Origin: Rhizobium sp. BK196
GTDB taxonomy: Bacteria; Pseudomonadota; Alphaproteobacteria; Rhizobiales; Rhizobiaceae
Length of the DNA stretch: 64,000 bases
Direction: 5' to 3'
Assembly: GCF_014193255.1 (NCBI RefSeq)
Contig: NZ_JACHZB010000001.1
Coordinates: forward strand, 310,001-374,000
Shown: piece after piece, positions 43,687 to 52,270 of the stretch
How the letters are laid out: every line of letters begins with the position of its first letter
How positions within the stretch are numbered: the first letter of the stretch is position 1
Notes under the pieces: model-generated
Seen by the model: the letters and a program-made list of their open reading frames with translations, nothing else
The model's database searches: none
Told to the model about the DNA's origin: nothing
Position numbers and translations under genes: made by a program

Positions 43687-44133
43687 TCACGGCGCACCGC
43701 CGGATAACTCTTCAAAAGCTTTGCGCGAGACGTAAACTGTAATGGTCGCGTCGGCAGATGGCGCGAACTCCACGACCGCGGCGACCTTAAAGGTCGTCGT
43801 TCTTGGCACAGCACCAAACGGTGCCCGCGCGCCTCGAGGGTCAATCAGAAGGAACCGATCACCGACCTTGACGGCAAGCGCATCGGCCACCTGCCGGCTG
43901 ATAACGGCATGACGACCCGCGGCAAAATCGGCTGGCGCCACACCGATCCGAAGGTTGAAGCTGCGAAGATCATCGGCTTCGATGCCTTGCACCATGACGC
44001 CGGTACTCCGATCATTGGCAGCCGCCAAGGCATTGGAGGACTGAGTGGAGATCTGCCCAAGGCCAGCGTTCGTGAAAACAAAAACAACTATGATCGCAAC
44101 GACAAAACCAAGAACATTCTTCATGAGCGCCAT
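43687..44133 (-). CDS. Stand-alone LolC/E-like periplasmic domain with N-terminal anchor
   Basis: 148 residues: one N-terminal hydrophobic segment (VLGFVVAIIVVFVFTNAGLG) and a single soluble domain. That domain resembles the periplasmic core of LolC/LolE/MacB-type ABC permeases: GVMVQGIEADDLRSFNLRIG, HAVISRQVADALAVKVGDRFLLIDPRGARAPFG and PRTTTFKVAAVVEF. The four-helix permease part is missing, so this is not a transporter by itself. It could be a remnant or an independent lipoprotein-binding or regulatory domain. It is convergent with the MFS gene. Confidence 0.6.
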   Translation of the reverse strand: MALMKNVLGFVVAIIVVFVFTNAGLGQISTQSSNALAAANDRSTGVMVQGIEADDLRSFNLRIGVAPADFAAGRHAVISRQVADALAVKVGDRFLLIDPRGARAPFGAVPRTTTFKVAAVVEFAPSADATITVYVSRKAFEELSGGAP

Positions 44134-44282
44134 CTGTTCAGCCTACTCCAAGCGAACTTCCCGTCATGATGCGGTGCGCCCTTCGGCGGGAGAGGTAGGT
44201 GACCTCATTCCCTGCGTGTCCGCCGGGCTTGACCTCTGCAGGTAGTCCGCCAAATCTACCAGCGCCACGGGAAAAAATATCC

Positions 44283-45350
44283 ATGAAATATGCCAGTGTT
44301 TTGCTCGCCGCCCTGCTTACCAGTGCGATCGTAGCCACAGCTTCCGCGGCATCCGATCAAACGCAACCGGAGGCGCGCGATTTGCAGGCCCTGACGACCA
44401 TGTCCACCGAATTCGTCATCGAGACGACCTTCCTGCCGCAGATCATGCGGGTGAAATATGATGACGACAAGGGGCCGATACTGGCCGATATCGGCCGGCT
44501 GGAGCCTGATGTGCGCAACCTCTTCTGGCTCTCGTATCTGCACTACGTGGCGCCGGGCAGCGGGCTGCACCATTTCTTCACCACGGTCGCCGAGGGGCGC
44601 AAGATCACGGAGGAAGCCAAGAAACTGCTGGTCGCGCAGGGCCAGTCCGTCAGCGAGGATACGTTCCACGAGATGACCGCGATGACCGAAAAATCAGATC
44701 CGGCACGCAACGCCGATGCCGTGCTGAAAGGGCTGACAGCGGCCGGCCTGACACGGCAGGCTGAGGCCTTCGCCGCGGAGCGCGATCTCGCGGCCCAAAA
44801 TGCGGACGCCGATTTTGCGGCGCTCGACGCCGCCTTCGGTGAGATGACCGAGCTTCCGGCCGCCATCCGCAACTATGTCGAGCGCACCCCTGTGCTTGTC
44901 GAATGGGCCGCCAGGGCGCGCGCCGAGATCGATGACGAAGACCGGCTCAGCTATCTGACGGGAAAACTCAACAAGATGGAGGATGCCGAGATCGATCGCC
45001 TCCCGAAAGCGCTGAAGCAGATCCACGTCGTCGATTATTTCAACGCCGAGATGCTGAACGGCGGCGTCCACCAGTTCTTCTCCAATTCGTCCGGCCGTTA
45101 TGCCCCCGATGTCGCAGTCGCCTTGCGAGAGCTCGGACTGGCCAAGCATGCCGATGTTATCGAGCGCGGCATCGACATGTTCAGCAAGCCGTATCCGACC
45201 GATACCCAGAAACGGCGGGTATTGAATTTTGCCGGCGAATGGGGGCCCTGGGATGATGCCCTCTCCGCCCTCACCTATGAGGTCGACGACGGAGAAATAA
45301 CGCCTGCCCTGATCACGCTCGCCAAACGCGAAAACCTGCTGCCGCGATAG
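44283..45350 (+). CDS. Secreted DUF4375 (DMP19-like) protein
   Basis: 355 residues from MKYASVLL at 44283; a signal peptide ends near ATASAASD. The C-terminal part (about residues 240-320) matches DUF4375/DMP19: HVVDYFNAEMLNGGVHQFFSNSSG, then VALRELGLAKHADVIERG. An earlier stretch (YLHYVAPGSGLHHFFTTVAEG, then LTAAGLTRQAEAFAAERDLA) looks like a decayed copy of the same domain. DMP19-like proteins are otherwise often cytosolic, so secretion is unusual. Function unknown. Confidence 0.7.
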   Translation: MKYASVLLAALLTSAIVATASAASDQTQPEARDLQALTTMSTEFVIETTFLPQIMRVKYDDDKGPILADIGRLEPDVRNLFWLSYLHYVAPGSGLHHFFTTVAEGRKITEEAKKLLVAQGQSVSEDTFHEMTAMTEKSDPARNADAVLKGLTAAGLTRQAEAFAAERDLAAQNADADFAALDAAFGEMTELPAAIRNYVERTPVLVEWAARARAEIDDEDRLSYLTGKLNKMEDAEIDRLPKALKQIHVVDYFNAEMLNGGVHQFFSNSSGRYAPDVAVALRELGLAKHADVIERGIDMFSKPYPTDTQKRRVLNFAGEWGPWDDALSALTYEVDDGEITPALITLAKRENLLPR

Positions 45351-45404
45351 GCCGGAAATACTTCGAAGGCTAGCCGCCAATCATATGGAGTAACGCAGGG
45401 CAAC

Positions 45405-45731
45405 TCAGGCAAATACGGTAATGCAGACGGCCGTCCAGATTAACCCCGTCCCGAGTGCCATCGCTCGCCTGGCAACGGCGACCTTGTCTGCCTCATCCTC
45501 TGCGACGGGTGTGGTCACAATCCAGGGAACGCAGCCAAGTGCTGCAAATCCGATGACGGCGACGATCATCACAAGATAATCGACAGCACGCCAGCTCCCC
45601 TGTTCATAGACCCCCCAGTAACCCAGAAAGGCCATTCCGACCGCAAACATGGTGGCGGACGCAGAGCAAAGCCCTGTAACGGACCCGGTAGGTGCACGCA
45701 GGTTGCTTTTTTCACGTGTCTGCGAGTTCAT
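45405..45731 (-). CDS. Small multi-pass membrane protein
   Basis: 108 residues with three hydrophobic segments (ATMFAVGMAFLGYWGVY, YLVMIVAVIGFAALGCVPWIV and MALGTGLIWTAVCITVFA) and a charged cytoplasmic loop (AEDEADKVAVARR). The N-terminal 20 residues are polar. No family is recognised. Confidence 0.6.
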   Translation of the reverse strand: MNSQTREKSNLRAPTGSVTGLCSASATMFAVGMAFLGYWGVYEQGSWRAVDYLVMIVAVIGFAALGCVPWIVTTPVAEDEADKVAVARRAMALGTGLIWTAVCITVFA

Positions 45732-45870
45732 GGCGCATTATCCACGACGGTTAGCTGTCCCTCTGCAAATATGTCAGGAATTGAGCCCGTCGTGAAGCAC
45801 TGGTGCCCCTCTGGAACGGCCGCGAAATTCGCCGCCTCGGGCGGCGCAACACCGCCCGAGGCCACGTCTG

Positions 45871-46629
45871 CTAAAGCAGCCGAACCGACATGCCGCCATC
45901 GACGATCATCGGGCTGCCGGTCATGAAGCTCGACTGGTCCGACAGCAGGAAGAGTGCCGCCTGCGCGATCTCCTTAGCCGTCGCCATCCGCTTCATCGGA
46001 TGCAGGCCGGAAATATAATCGAGGAATTCAGGATTATTCTCCCCGCCGGCGGGTGTGATGGTTCCGCCGGGAAGCAGGCTGTTTATCCTGATGCCATCGG
46101 CCGCGTAATCGGCGGCGACCGATTGCACGAGGCCGATCAGGCCGGCCTTGGAGGCCGCATAGGCCCCCATGCCGGGCAAGCCGCCATTGCTGTATCCGAC
46201 GAAGGACGAGGTGAAGACGATCGAGCCGCTGCGCTGCGCCTTCATCACCGGGAGCTGTGCCTTCAGCGCAAAGAAGGCGCTCGTCAGGTTCGTGGAAATC
46301 ACCGTCTCCCAATTGGCAGCGCTCATGTCCGTAAACGCACCCATCTCGCCGACGACACCGGCATTGTTGAAGGCCCCGTCGAGCCTGCCGTAGGCATCGA
46401 GCGCCCGATCGACGAGAGCCTGCGCATAGGCCTCATCGCGCACATCACCGGCCAGGGACACAGCCATGCCGCCCATTTCGATAATCTCGGAAACAAGCTC
46501 CGCGAGGTTCTGCTCGCGGCGCGCACCGAGCACGAGCTTTGCGCCTTTGGCCGCAAACAGCCGGGCGGCAGCGGCTCCGATGCCGCTGCTTGCGCCGGAG
46601 ATGATGATGACCTTGTCTTCCAGTTCCAT
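45871..46629 (-). CDS. Short-chain dehydrogenase/reductase
   Basis: 252 residues from MELEDKV after AAAGGAGG. Rossmann motif GASSGIGAAAA (about residues 12-22), NNAG in the middle, catalytic Ser near FTSSFVGYSNGG, and YAASK with catalytic Tyr and Lys. The C-terminus MIVDGGMSVRLL is of the classical SDR kind. It probably uses NAD(P)H; substrate unknown. It is divergent from the CDF transporter and shares the promoter region that holds the palindromic operator. Confidence 0.88.
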   Translation of the reverse strand: MELEDKVIIISGASSGIGAAAARLFAAKGAKLVLGARREQNLAELVSEIIEMGGMAVSLAGDVRDEAYAQALVDRALDAYGRLDGAFNNAGVVGEMGAFTDMSAANWETVISTNLTSAFFALKAQLPVMKAQRSGSIVFTSSFVGYSNGGLPGMGAYAASKAGLIGLVQSVAADYAADGIRINSLLPGGTITPAGGENNPEFLDYISGLHPMKRMATAKEIAQAALFLLSDQSSFMTGSPMIVDGGMSVRLL

Positions 46630-46782
46630 GTCCAAACCTCCTTTATTGATGGTCATGGAGGGGTAGGAAATAGGGAGACCGGCAGCCACCCGATTCCAGA
46701 TCGGATGGAGAGTAATCACGCAAGCGCCCGGGGCACCCCTCTTCGCTGCCGCTCAGTCTCGCAATCATTACGCTTGCCATAT

Positions 46783-46800
46783 CCTATCCTGGGGGATAGG
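46783..46800. promoter_or_regulatory. Perfect palindrome with G-tract, probable CsoR/RcnR-type operator
   Basis: CCTATCC-TGGG-GGATAGG is an 18-bp palindrome with a five-G run, 30 bases before the CDF start. G-tracts flanked by inverted AT-containing ends are the recognition pattern of RcnR/CsoR regulators, and a gene for one lies two genes downstream at 48259. Confidence 0.7.
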
Positions 46801-46830
46801 TGATAGCGATCTTCAATAACGGAGCGGCAC

Positions 46831-48192
46831 ATGCTTTCGGTAGTCAGGGAATGGTTTGGCTTCGGGCAAGCCGCCAACGGTCATTCGCATGCCCACGGAT
46901 CTCACGGGCACAGTCATGGGGTGCATGACGAAGGCGGCCACGGCCATACGCATGGCGTCGTCGATCCCAGCATTGCTTCGTCCGCACGCGGCATCTGGGC
47001 GATCAAGTGGTCCTTCGTCATTCTGGCCATTACCGCCGTCCTGCAACTGATCGTCGTCTTCTATTCGGGCAGCGTCGCGCTGCTTGCCGATACCATCCAC
47101 AATGTCGGTGATGCCGCGACTGCGATCCCGCTCTGGATCGCCTTCTCGCTTGTGCGCCGTCCCGCCACCAAGACCTTCAATTACGGTCTCGGCCGCGTCG
47201 AGGATTATGCCGGCCTCGTCATCGTGCTGATCATCCTCTTCAGCGCGCTCGTCGCCGGTTACGAGGCGATCGACCGGCTGATCAATCCGCAGCCGATGAC
47301 CCAGATCCTGGCGGTCGCCATTGCCGGTGTCGTCGGCTTCATCGGAAACGAGGCGGTTGCGGTCTTCCGCATCCGCGTCGGTCGCGAGATGAACAGTGCC
47401 GCATTGATTGCCGACGGCTATCATGCCCGAACCGACGGCCTGACCAGTCTCGCCGTGGTGCTCGGCGCATTCGGCGTGTGGATGGGCTTCCCGCTGGCAG
47501 ATCCGATCATCGGCCTGCTGATCACCATCGCCATTTTCGGCATCGTCTGGCAGTCGGCGCGCGCCGTCATCACCCGCAGCCTCGATGGCGTCGAACCGGG
47601 TATTTCCGAGGAGATTACCCATGCAGCGGAGCATGTGCCGGGCATCGACCGTGTCGTCGACGTCAAGGCGCGCTGGCTTGGCCACAAGCTGCACACCGAT
47701 ATCGTCATCTCCGTCGATCCGTTGAAGTCGCTGTCAGAGGCGAATGCCATTGCCGCAAGCCTGCGCCGCGAGTTGCAGGCGCATCTTCCCTCGCTCGGCA
47801 ATGCGACCGTGCAGTTCGACGATTACGGCATCGAGCCTGCGGGCGCGGCGCATGATCATGGCCACGGCCATCACCACGCACCCGATCCCTTCAGGGTGGA
47901 CTGTGAGATTGCCACCGGCCTGCTGGAAATCATCGACACGCCCCGTGGCGAGCGGATGCGCTTTGCGGTGGCCACTCACGCGCCCGGCCTCAAGGTGACA
48001 GTCGAAATCAAACGCGACCACGGGCTGGAAGTGCTGCCGCTCGTCGCCTCGCCGGATGACCATCATGCGCTGCAAAGCCTCAAAGCGCCGGCCGAGCCGC
48101 ATGAATTCGACGCGGTGCTGAAGCTCACCTCCGATCGCGGCAATGTCGATCTGCCCTTCCGCATGGAAGAGCCGGAAGGTCACCATCACTGA
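46831..48192 (+). CDS. Cation diffusion facilitator, DmeF-like metal exporter
   Basis: 453 residues. A His-rich N-terminus (HSHAHGSHGHSHG and HGHTHG) is followed by six membrane helices. The metal site residues sit in helix 2 (LLADTIHNVGD) and helix 5 (ADGYHARTDGLTS). A cytoplasmic CDF domain follows, then another His cluster (HDHGHGHHH) and an extra C-terminal region of about 110 residues ending EGHHH. The His-rich start resembles DmeF, a Ni/Co exporter known in Rhizobium, but other divalent metals are possible. A CsoR/RcnR-type regulator follows, and a palindromic operator precedes. Confidence 0.85.
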   Translation: MLSVVREWFGFGQAANGHSHAHGSHGHSHGVHDEGGHGHTHGVVDPSIASSARGIWAIKWSFVILAITAVLQLIVVFYSGSVALLADTIHNVGDAATAIPLWIAFSLVRRPATKTFNYGLGRVEDYAGLVIVLIILFSALVAGYEAIDRLINPQPMTQILAVAIAGVVGFIGNEAVAVFRIRVGREMNSAALIADGYHARTDGLTSLAVVLGAFGVWMGFPLADPIIGLLITIAIFGIVWQSARAVITRSLDGVEPGISEEITHAAEHVPGIDRVVDVKARWLGHKLHTDIVISVDPLKSLSEANAIAASLRRELQAHLPSLGNATVQFDDYGIEPAGAAHDHGHGHHHAPDPFRVDCEIATGLLEIIDTPRGERMRFAVATHAPGLKVTVEIKRDHGLEVLPLVASPDDHHALQSLKAPAEPHEFDAVLKLTSDRGNVDLPFRMEEPEGHHH

Positions 48193-48258
48193 CTGACTTG
48201 CAGGTGCGGCGGTCCGGAGCGTAAAGTCGGGCCGCCTCCACTGCCGGAGGGACATGAC

Positions 48259-48546
48259 ATGGATATGATGAGCGAACCACACACACATGAGACCCATCCC
48301 GAGATCGTCAAGCGCCTGAAGCGGGCCGAGGGGCATCTGAAGAGCGTTATCGCGATGATCGAAAGCGGCAAGCCCTGCCTCGATATCGCCCAGCAGCTTT
48401 CCGCCGTCGAAAAGGCGATTACCAACGCCAAGCGCACGCTGATCCAGGATCATCTCGACCATTGCCTGGAAGAGACCGTCGGCGCACTGCCGCGCGAAAA
48501 GCGCCAGTCGATCGACGAATTCAAATCCATCACCAAATATCTTTGA
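48259..48546 (+). CDS. CsoR/RcnR-family metal-sensing repressor
   Basis: 95 residues, all-helical DUF156 fold. Candidate ligands are His8 in a His-rich N-terminus, Cys40 (GKPC), His65 and Cys69 (DHLDHC), with His68 beside it. The spacing Cys40-His65-Cys69 follows CsoR (Cys-His-Cys), while the N-terminal His recalls RcnR. Metal specificity is therefore open. It probably represses the module from the palindrome at 46783. Confidence 0.85.
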   Translation: MDMMSEPHTHETHPEIVKRLKRAEGHLKSVIAMIESGKPCLDIAQQLSAVEKAITNAKRTLIQDHLDHCLEETVGALPREKRQSIDEFKSITKYL

Positions 48547-48550
48547 GCCT

Positions 48551-48985
48551 ATGGAATTCGCAGCCTATGGCGGCCTGTTCCTGACGGCGCTCGGGGCTGC
48601 GACCATCCTGCCCATGCAGTCAGAAGCCGTACTTGTCGGGCTGCTTCTGACCGGGGACTACCCGGTCTTCTGGCTGATTGCGGCCGCAAGCCTCGGCAAC
48701 GTGCTCGGCTCCCTCGTCAACTGGTGTCTCGGGCGTGGCATCGAGCGTTTTTCCGGGCAGCGCTGGTTTCCGGTCGGTGCCAAGGCGCTCGACAGGGCAA
48801 AGCACTGGTATGGCCGCTACGGGCGCTGGTCGCTGCTGGCAAGCTGGCTTCCTATCGTCGGCGATCCGATCACCGTGGTGGCCGGCATCCTGCGCGAACC
48901 CCTGCCGACTTTCCTGCTGCTCGTCACTTTCGCCAAAGTCGGGCGCTATCTCGTTCTCGCAGCGGCAACGACGGGCCTTTCATGA
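48551..48985 (+). CDS. YqaA/DedA-like small membrane protein
   Basis: 144 residues starting four bases after the repressor stop. It has an N-terminal amphipathic segment, then GDYPVFWLIAAASLGNVLGSLVNWCLGRG, the PxxGDP-like motif LPIVGDPITVVAGILREPL and a closing hydrophobic helix. This is the YqaA branch of the DedA/VTT superfamily, possibly linked to lipid or ion movement across the membrane. The stop overlaps the next ATG (ATGA). Role in metal resistance is by context. Confidence 0.8.
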   Translation: MEFAAYGGLFLTALGAATILPMQSEAVLVGLLLTGDYPVFWLIAAASLGNVLGSLVNWCLGRGIERFSGQRWFPVGAKALDRAKHWYGRYGRWSLLASWLPIVGDPITVVAGILREPLPTFLLLVTFAKVGRYLVLAAATTGLS

Positions 48986-49707
48986 TGCTGTGGCAGACGA
49001 TCATCGATTATCAGCGCGAGATCTACCTGACCTTCGCCGGCCACATCAAGACGTTCGCGGCCGGCGGCGGTTGGCTGCCGTTCCTCGCCTTCCTGCCGAT
49101 GGGGATTGCCTTCGGCGCCGTCCATGCGATGACGCCCGGCCACAGCAAATCGGTGCTTGCCACCTATCTCGCCGGCTCTTCGATGCAGGCACATCGCGCC
49201 CTTCTCGTTTCGATTGCCCTGTCTTTCACCCATGTGGGCATGGCGGTGCTGATTGCCCTGCTTGCCCTGCCACTCGTCTCGCACTCCTTCGGCGATGCCG
49301 GGTCCGCGCCGCTGTTGCAGGCGGTCAGCCGCGGGTTGCTGGGCCTGATCGGCACCTGGATGCTGTGGAGCGCGCTGTTTCGCCCAGCGCATTTCCATTC
49401 TCACGGCGAAGGCGTGGCCGTCGGCTTCTTTGCCGGTCTCGTTCCGTGCCCGCTGACGCTTTTCGTCATGACCTTCGCGATGCTTCACCAAGTGGTGGTA
49501 ACCGGCATTCTCTTTGCGATCACCATGATGATCGGCGTCGGCCTGACCTTATCGGTCGTCGCCCTGCTGGCCGTATTCTTTCGCGATCAGCTTTCCCGGC
49601 TGCTCGCGACTCGCCCGAGACTGCTTGCTGCTGCATCGAAATCGATCGAGGCGATCGCCGGCTTCGCACTGCTTGCAGTCGCGATTCATGAAGTGCTGTT
49701 TGCCTGA
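48982..49707 (+). CDS. NicO/RcnA-type nickel-cobalt transporter
   Basis: 241 residues from the ATG in the ATGA overlap. The family signature GAVHAMTPGHSKSVLATYL lies in the first third, with SIALSFTHVGMAVLIAL next and a central His pair in HFHSHGEG. Six membrane helices are predictable by eye. NicO-family proteins export Ni2+/Co2+ (RcnA) or import them; together with the CDF and CsoR/RcnR genes, efflux is more likely. A signal for the whole four-gene unit would be the palindrome at 46783. Confidence 0.85.
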   Translation: MMLWQTIIDYQREIYLTFAGHIKTFAAGGGWLPFLAFLPMGIAFGAVHAMTPGHSKSVLATYLAGSSMQAHRALLVSIALSFTHVGMAVLIALLALPLVSHSFGDAGSAPLLQAVSRGLLGLIGTWMLWSALFRPAHFHSHGEGVAVGFFAGLVPCPLTLFVMTFAMLHQVVVTGILFAITMMIGVGLTLSVVALLAVFFRDQLSRLLATRPRLLAAASKSIEAIAGFALLAVAIHEVLFA

Positions 49708-49779
49708 GATCACACTGTTCCCCCGGATGCCTGAGGAACGGTCCGTCGGCGAAACCTGTTAACCATCTACCGCTCTCTA

Positions 49780-49814
49780 GGACCATAGTCCGGCGGATGC
49801 CGGACCTCGGTCCG
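49780..49814. promoter_or_regulatory. Three overlapping dyads upstream of the gene at 49923
   Basis: GGAC-CATA-GTCC, GTCCGGC-GGAT-GCCGGAC and CGGACC-TC-GGTCCG overlap and exclude each other as hairpins. They share the GGAC/GTCC words of the composite elements and sit about 110 bases before the secreted Gly-rich protein gene. Confidence 0.5.
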
Positions 49815-49922
49815 ATGCACGCTTTGCAATTCGCACCTAACATCATGGTCATCCTGATGGCCGCCTTCCCGAGTCGGCGATCCCATGACTTTCGATGAAC
49901 CTATCCTGCGAAGGAGAGACCA

Positions 49923-50588
49923 ATGCGTATTGCAACTTTTGCGTCCATAACTGCGCTTTCAATGATCATGGCTTCCAGCCCTCTGGCGATCACCGGCTTC
50001 GATATTGCCGCCATGGCAAAGGACGGCGGAAACGGCGGCGGCGGAGGTAATGGCGGCGGCAGCGGGGGTGGACACGGCGGCGGCAACGGCAATGGCGGTG
50101 GACAAAGCGGCAGCCATGAAAACCACGGCAACCAGGGTGGCAGTTCATTGCGCGACGGTTCGAAGTCCGGCAGTGCGACGAAGGGGAAATCCGGCGATGC
50201 GAAGGGGAAATCTCTGTCAGCGAAAAAGACCACTGACGATAGCAAGCAAAAGAACATTCACTCCGAGCTTGCGGGCCTGAACTCCCTCAACCGGAGTTAC
50301 AAGGCCTATATGCACACGTCCGATCCGAAGATGACGGCGATCTCCGCCTACGCCATGGCCTATGCCCAGTTTGAGCTCGATAACGGCATCGAGCCTGCAG
50401 CCGACGATCCGGTGCTCGGCGATGCGGCACTGGAAGACGCGCTGGCCGCCGCAACGCGCACCGGCGAAGTGAGCCCGGCAGCCCTCGCCGAGGCAAAGAC
50501 CATCCTCGGCGTCGGAGACGCCGACGGCAAAATCGACCAAATCCGTGAATCCCTGTCCAATTCCGCCCCGACCTCGACAGGGAATTAA
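49923..50588 (+). CDS. Secreted Gly/Ser-rich protein of unknown function
   Basis: 221 residues with a strong AAGGAGAGACC ribosome-binding site. A signal-like start (FASITALSMIMASSPLAITG) leads to a 60-residue Gly/Asn/Ser/His stretch, then a Lys/Ser-rich linker. The C-terminal 120 residues are a compact helical domain (IHSELAGLNSLNRSYKAYMH, then TAISAYAMAYAQFELDNG and LAEAKTILGVGD). Probably periplasmic or outer surface. A long perfect hairpin follows the stop. No family is recognised with certainty. Confidence 0.6.
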   Translation: MRIATFASITALSMIMASSPLAITGFDIAAMAKDGGNGGGGGNGGGSGGGHGGGNGNGGGQSGSHENHGNQGGSSLRDGSKSGSATKGKSGDAKGKSLSAKKTTDDSKQKNIHSELAGLNSLNRSYKAYMHTSDPKMTAISAYAMAYAQFELDNGIEPAADDPVLGDAALEDALAAATRTGEVSPAALAEAKTILGVGDADGKIDQIRESLSNSAPTSTGN

Positions 50589-50596
50589 CGGCCGCT

Positions 50597-50627
50597 CGAT
50601 CCGCCGGGCCGCATACCCGGCGGATCG
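50597..50627 (+). terminator. Long GC hairpin after the Gly-rich protein gene
   Basis: CGATCCGCCGGG and CCCGGCGGATCG form a perfect 12-bp stem around CCGCATA, eight bases after the stop. There is no immediate U-run, so it may act as an mRNA end or Rho-assisted terminator. Confidence 0.65.
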
Positions 50628-50729
50628 ATTGCACCTCTCGTGGGTTTTCCCGCGGGCAGAATAATCTCTTCCCCCCTCATTGCGCCCGTCGCCGCGCGGC
50701 CGCCGGCCCTCGGGGAAAGTGTCGATGTC

Positions 50730-51590
50730 TCAGGAATTATGCAACACCACAGCCACAGCCTCTCCCTGTGGGAAGCTGATAACCTCGTCTGGTAAAGGCC
50801 AGTCCGCTAAAGCGTCCGGCTCGTCCTCCCCGTCGATAGTGACGGTCGTGAGCCGTGACGCGAGATCGTCTAGCTCTGTCCTCGCCTGTTGCGACAACTC
50901 GGTTGAAACGGGGGACAGGTTCTTCGATAGACCCCAATAATCCCACGGTTTCAGTTCCAGCTTACGCAGGGCTGCCATTTCTCGAAGCAGGCTTCCGGCG
51001 ACGAACCACTCTCCCCCAAGGTTGAGACTCGATACGCCAAATCGCGAGGCCATCTCCGCGTCGCCCTTGATCCGAATCCAAGCCTCGCTTGCTGTCAGGA
51101 ACCGCTCGTCTGGCACATCCAAGGTGTCGAAAGACACTCCCCCGATAGCCGCAAACTCTACATCGAGCCGTTTCCAACGCCCACCGTCATGCCATTCGCA
51201 AAGCCAATGATCTTCCCAACGGTCGGCCACCAGATAGTCGGCAAACCCCACACGAAGGCGAGCCGGGATGCCGCTCTCACGAAATCTACTAACCGCCATT
51301 ATAGCGAAATCCCGGCATACGCCGCCGACCTTGTGCTGTTGGCAGTCGCCTTCAAGCAAATTGCGTTTTACGGCGACAGACAGAATCTCTTCAACCGAAC
51401 GAAGCTCCAGATCGGCGGCCTGTTCGGGTTTGAAACCTCGCTCTTCGGACTCCGCCCCGCGAGGATGCTGCATGAATGAACTAATCCATCGAGCAATTGA
51501 TTTGGGCTCTACGCCACCGCCCATCAATGTTTCGCGATAGGGGCCAGGTTCGGAGTAGACGCTTTGGGAAGCATAGAAGGATTTGCGCAT
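50730..51590 (-). CDS. Transglutaminase-like domain protein
   Basis: 286 residues from MRKSFYASQ at 51590. The Cys-His-Asp triad is in place: Cys92 (GGVCRDFA), His128 (EDHWLCEW) and Asp143 (RLDVEF). A helical C-terminus of about 140 residues follows. It has no signal peptide, unlike many periplasmic bacterial members. The reaction (protein cross-linking, proteolysis or deamidation) cannot be told. Confidence 0.8.
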   Translation of the reverse strand: MRKSFYASQSVYSEPGPYRETLMGGGVEPKSIARWISSFMQHPRGAESEERGFKPEQAADLELRSVEEILSVAVKRNLLEGDCQQHKVGGVCRDFAIMAVSRFRESGIPARLRVGFADYLVADRWEDHWLCEWHDGGRWKRLDVEFAAIGGVSFDTLDVPDERFLTASEAWIRIKGDAEMASRFGVSSLNLGGEWFVAGSLLREMAALRKLELKPWDYWGLSKNLSPVSTELSQQARTELDDLASRLTTVTIDGEDEPDALADWPLPDEVISFPQGEAVAVVLHNS

Positions 51591-51786
51591 TGTTGTCTCT
51601 TTCCAGTTGAGATTGAGACACGACAAGAAGGGCAAATTTTCAAAAATTGTCAATTGCGCGCCTGCCACTGGAAGTTCCGCTCCAGTTAAGGGTGCGCAGC
51701 GGCATAGTTCACTCACCTGCCTCGGTGGGGATACTGCCTGAGAAGAATGCCGCCCCTAGATCGTTGGGGGGGTGAAGCGACTCCCC

Positions 51787-52218
51787 TTACGCCTGTTCCT
51801 CGATCGCCACCTGCGCGACATCAGGCGCGCTGCTGTTGATCCGCGTCGCGATGAAATGGCCGACAGCCACCGCCCCGATGCAGAGCACGACGGACGCTGC
51901 CACATTGATGCAAGCCCGCACCACGGCACCTGTTCGCAATAACTCGAGCGTCTGCAGGCTGAAGGAGGAGAAGGTCGTATAGCCGCCGCAGAAGCCGATT
52001 ATCACGAAGAGACGCATATTGTCGGAAACCGGAAAGCGGCCGTTGGCGAGCGTCAGCGTGCTGAAAAGGCCGATCACCAGCGAGCCTGTAATATTGATAA
52101 TGATCGTGCCCCAGGGCAGATCGCGGCTGATCGGCATGGCGAGGACCGAGACAGCGTAGCGGGCGAAAGTGCCCAAGGCGCCACCGGCCATAATGATGAG
52201 ACAGGTATAAAGTGACAT
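51787..52218 (-). CDS. crcB: Fluoride ion channel CrcB/Fluc
   Basis: 143 residues, four membrane helices, full length. MAGGALGTFARYAVS in helix 1, WGTIIINITGSLVIGLF in helix 2 with the conserved Asn, and GFCGGYTTFSSFSLQTL in helix 3 with its Phe box and Ser/Thr track are the family signatures. Dual-topology dimers pass F- out of the cell. The frame that would begin at 52311 runs into the riboswitch and is rejected. The fluoride riboswitch upstream settles the role. Confidence 0.95.
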   Translation of the reverse strand: MSLYTCLIIMAGGALGTFARYAVSVLAMPISRDLPWGTIIINITGSLVIGLFSTLTLANGRFPVSDNMRLFVIIGFCGGYTTFSSFSLQTLELLRTGAVVRACINVAASVVLCIGAVAVGHFIATRINSSAPDVAQVAIEEQA

Positions 52219-52247
52219 ACTCGCTCCAAAAATCTCGGGCGGGCAAC

Positions 52248-52270
52248 AAAAAACCCGCCTGCAGCGGGTT
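52248..52270 (-). terminator. Expression-platform terminator of the fluoride riboswitch
   Basis: On the minus strand AACCCGC-TGCA-GGCGGGTT and a T-run form an intrinsic terminator between the aptamer and crcB. Ligand binding to the aptamer should prevent its formation. Confidence 0.85.
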
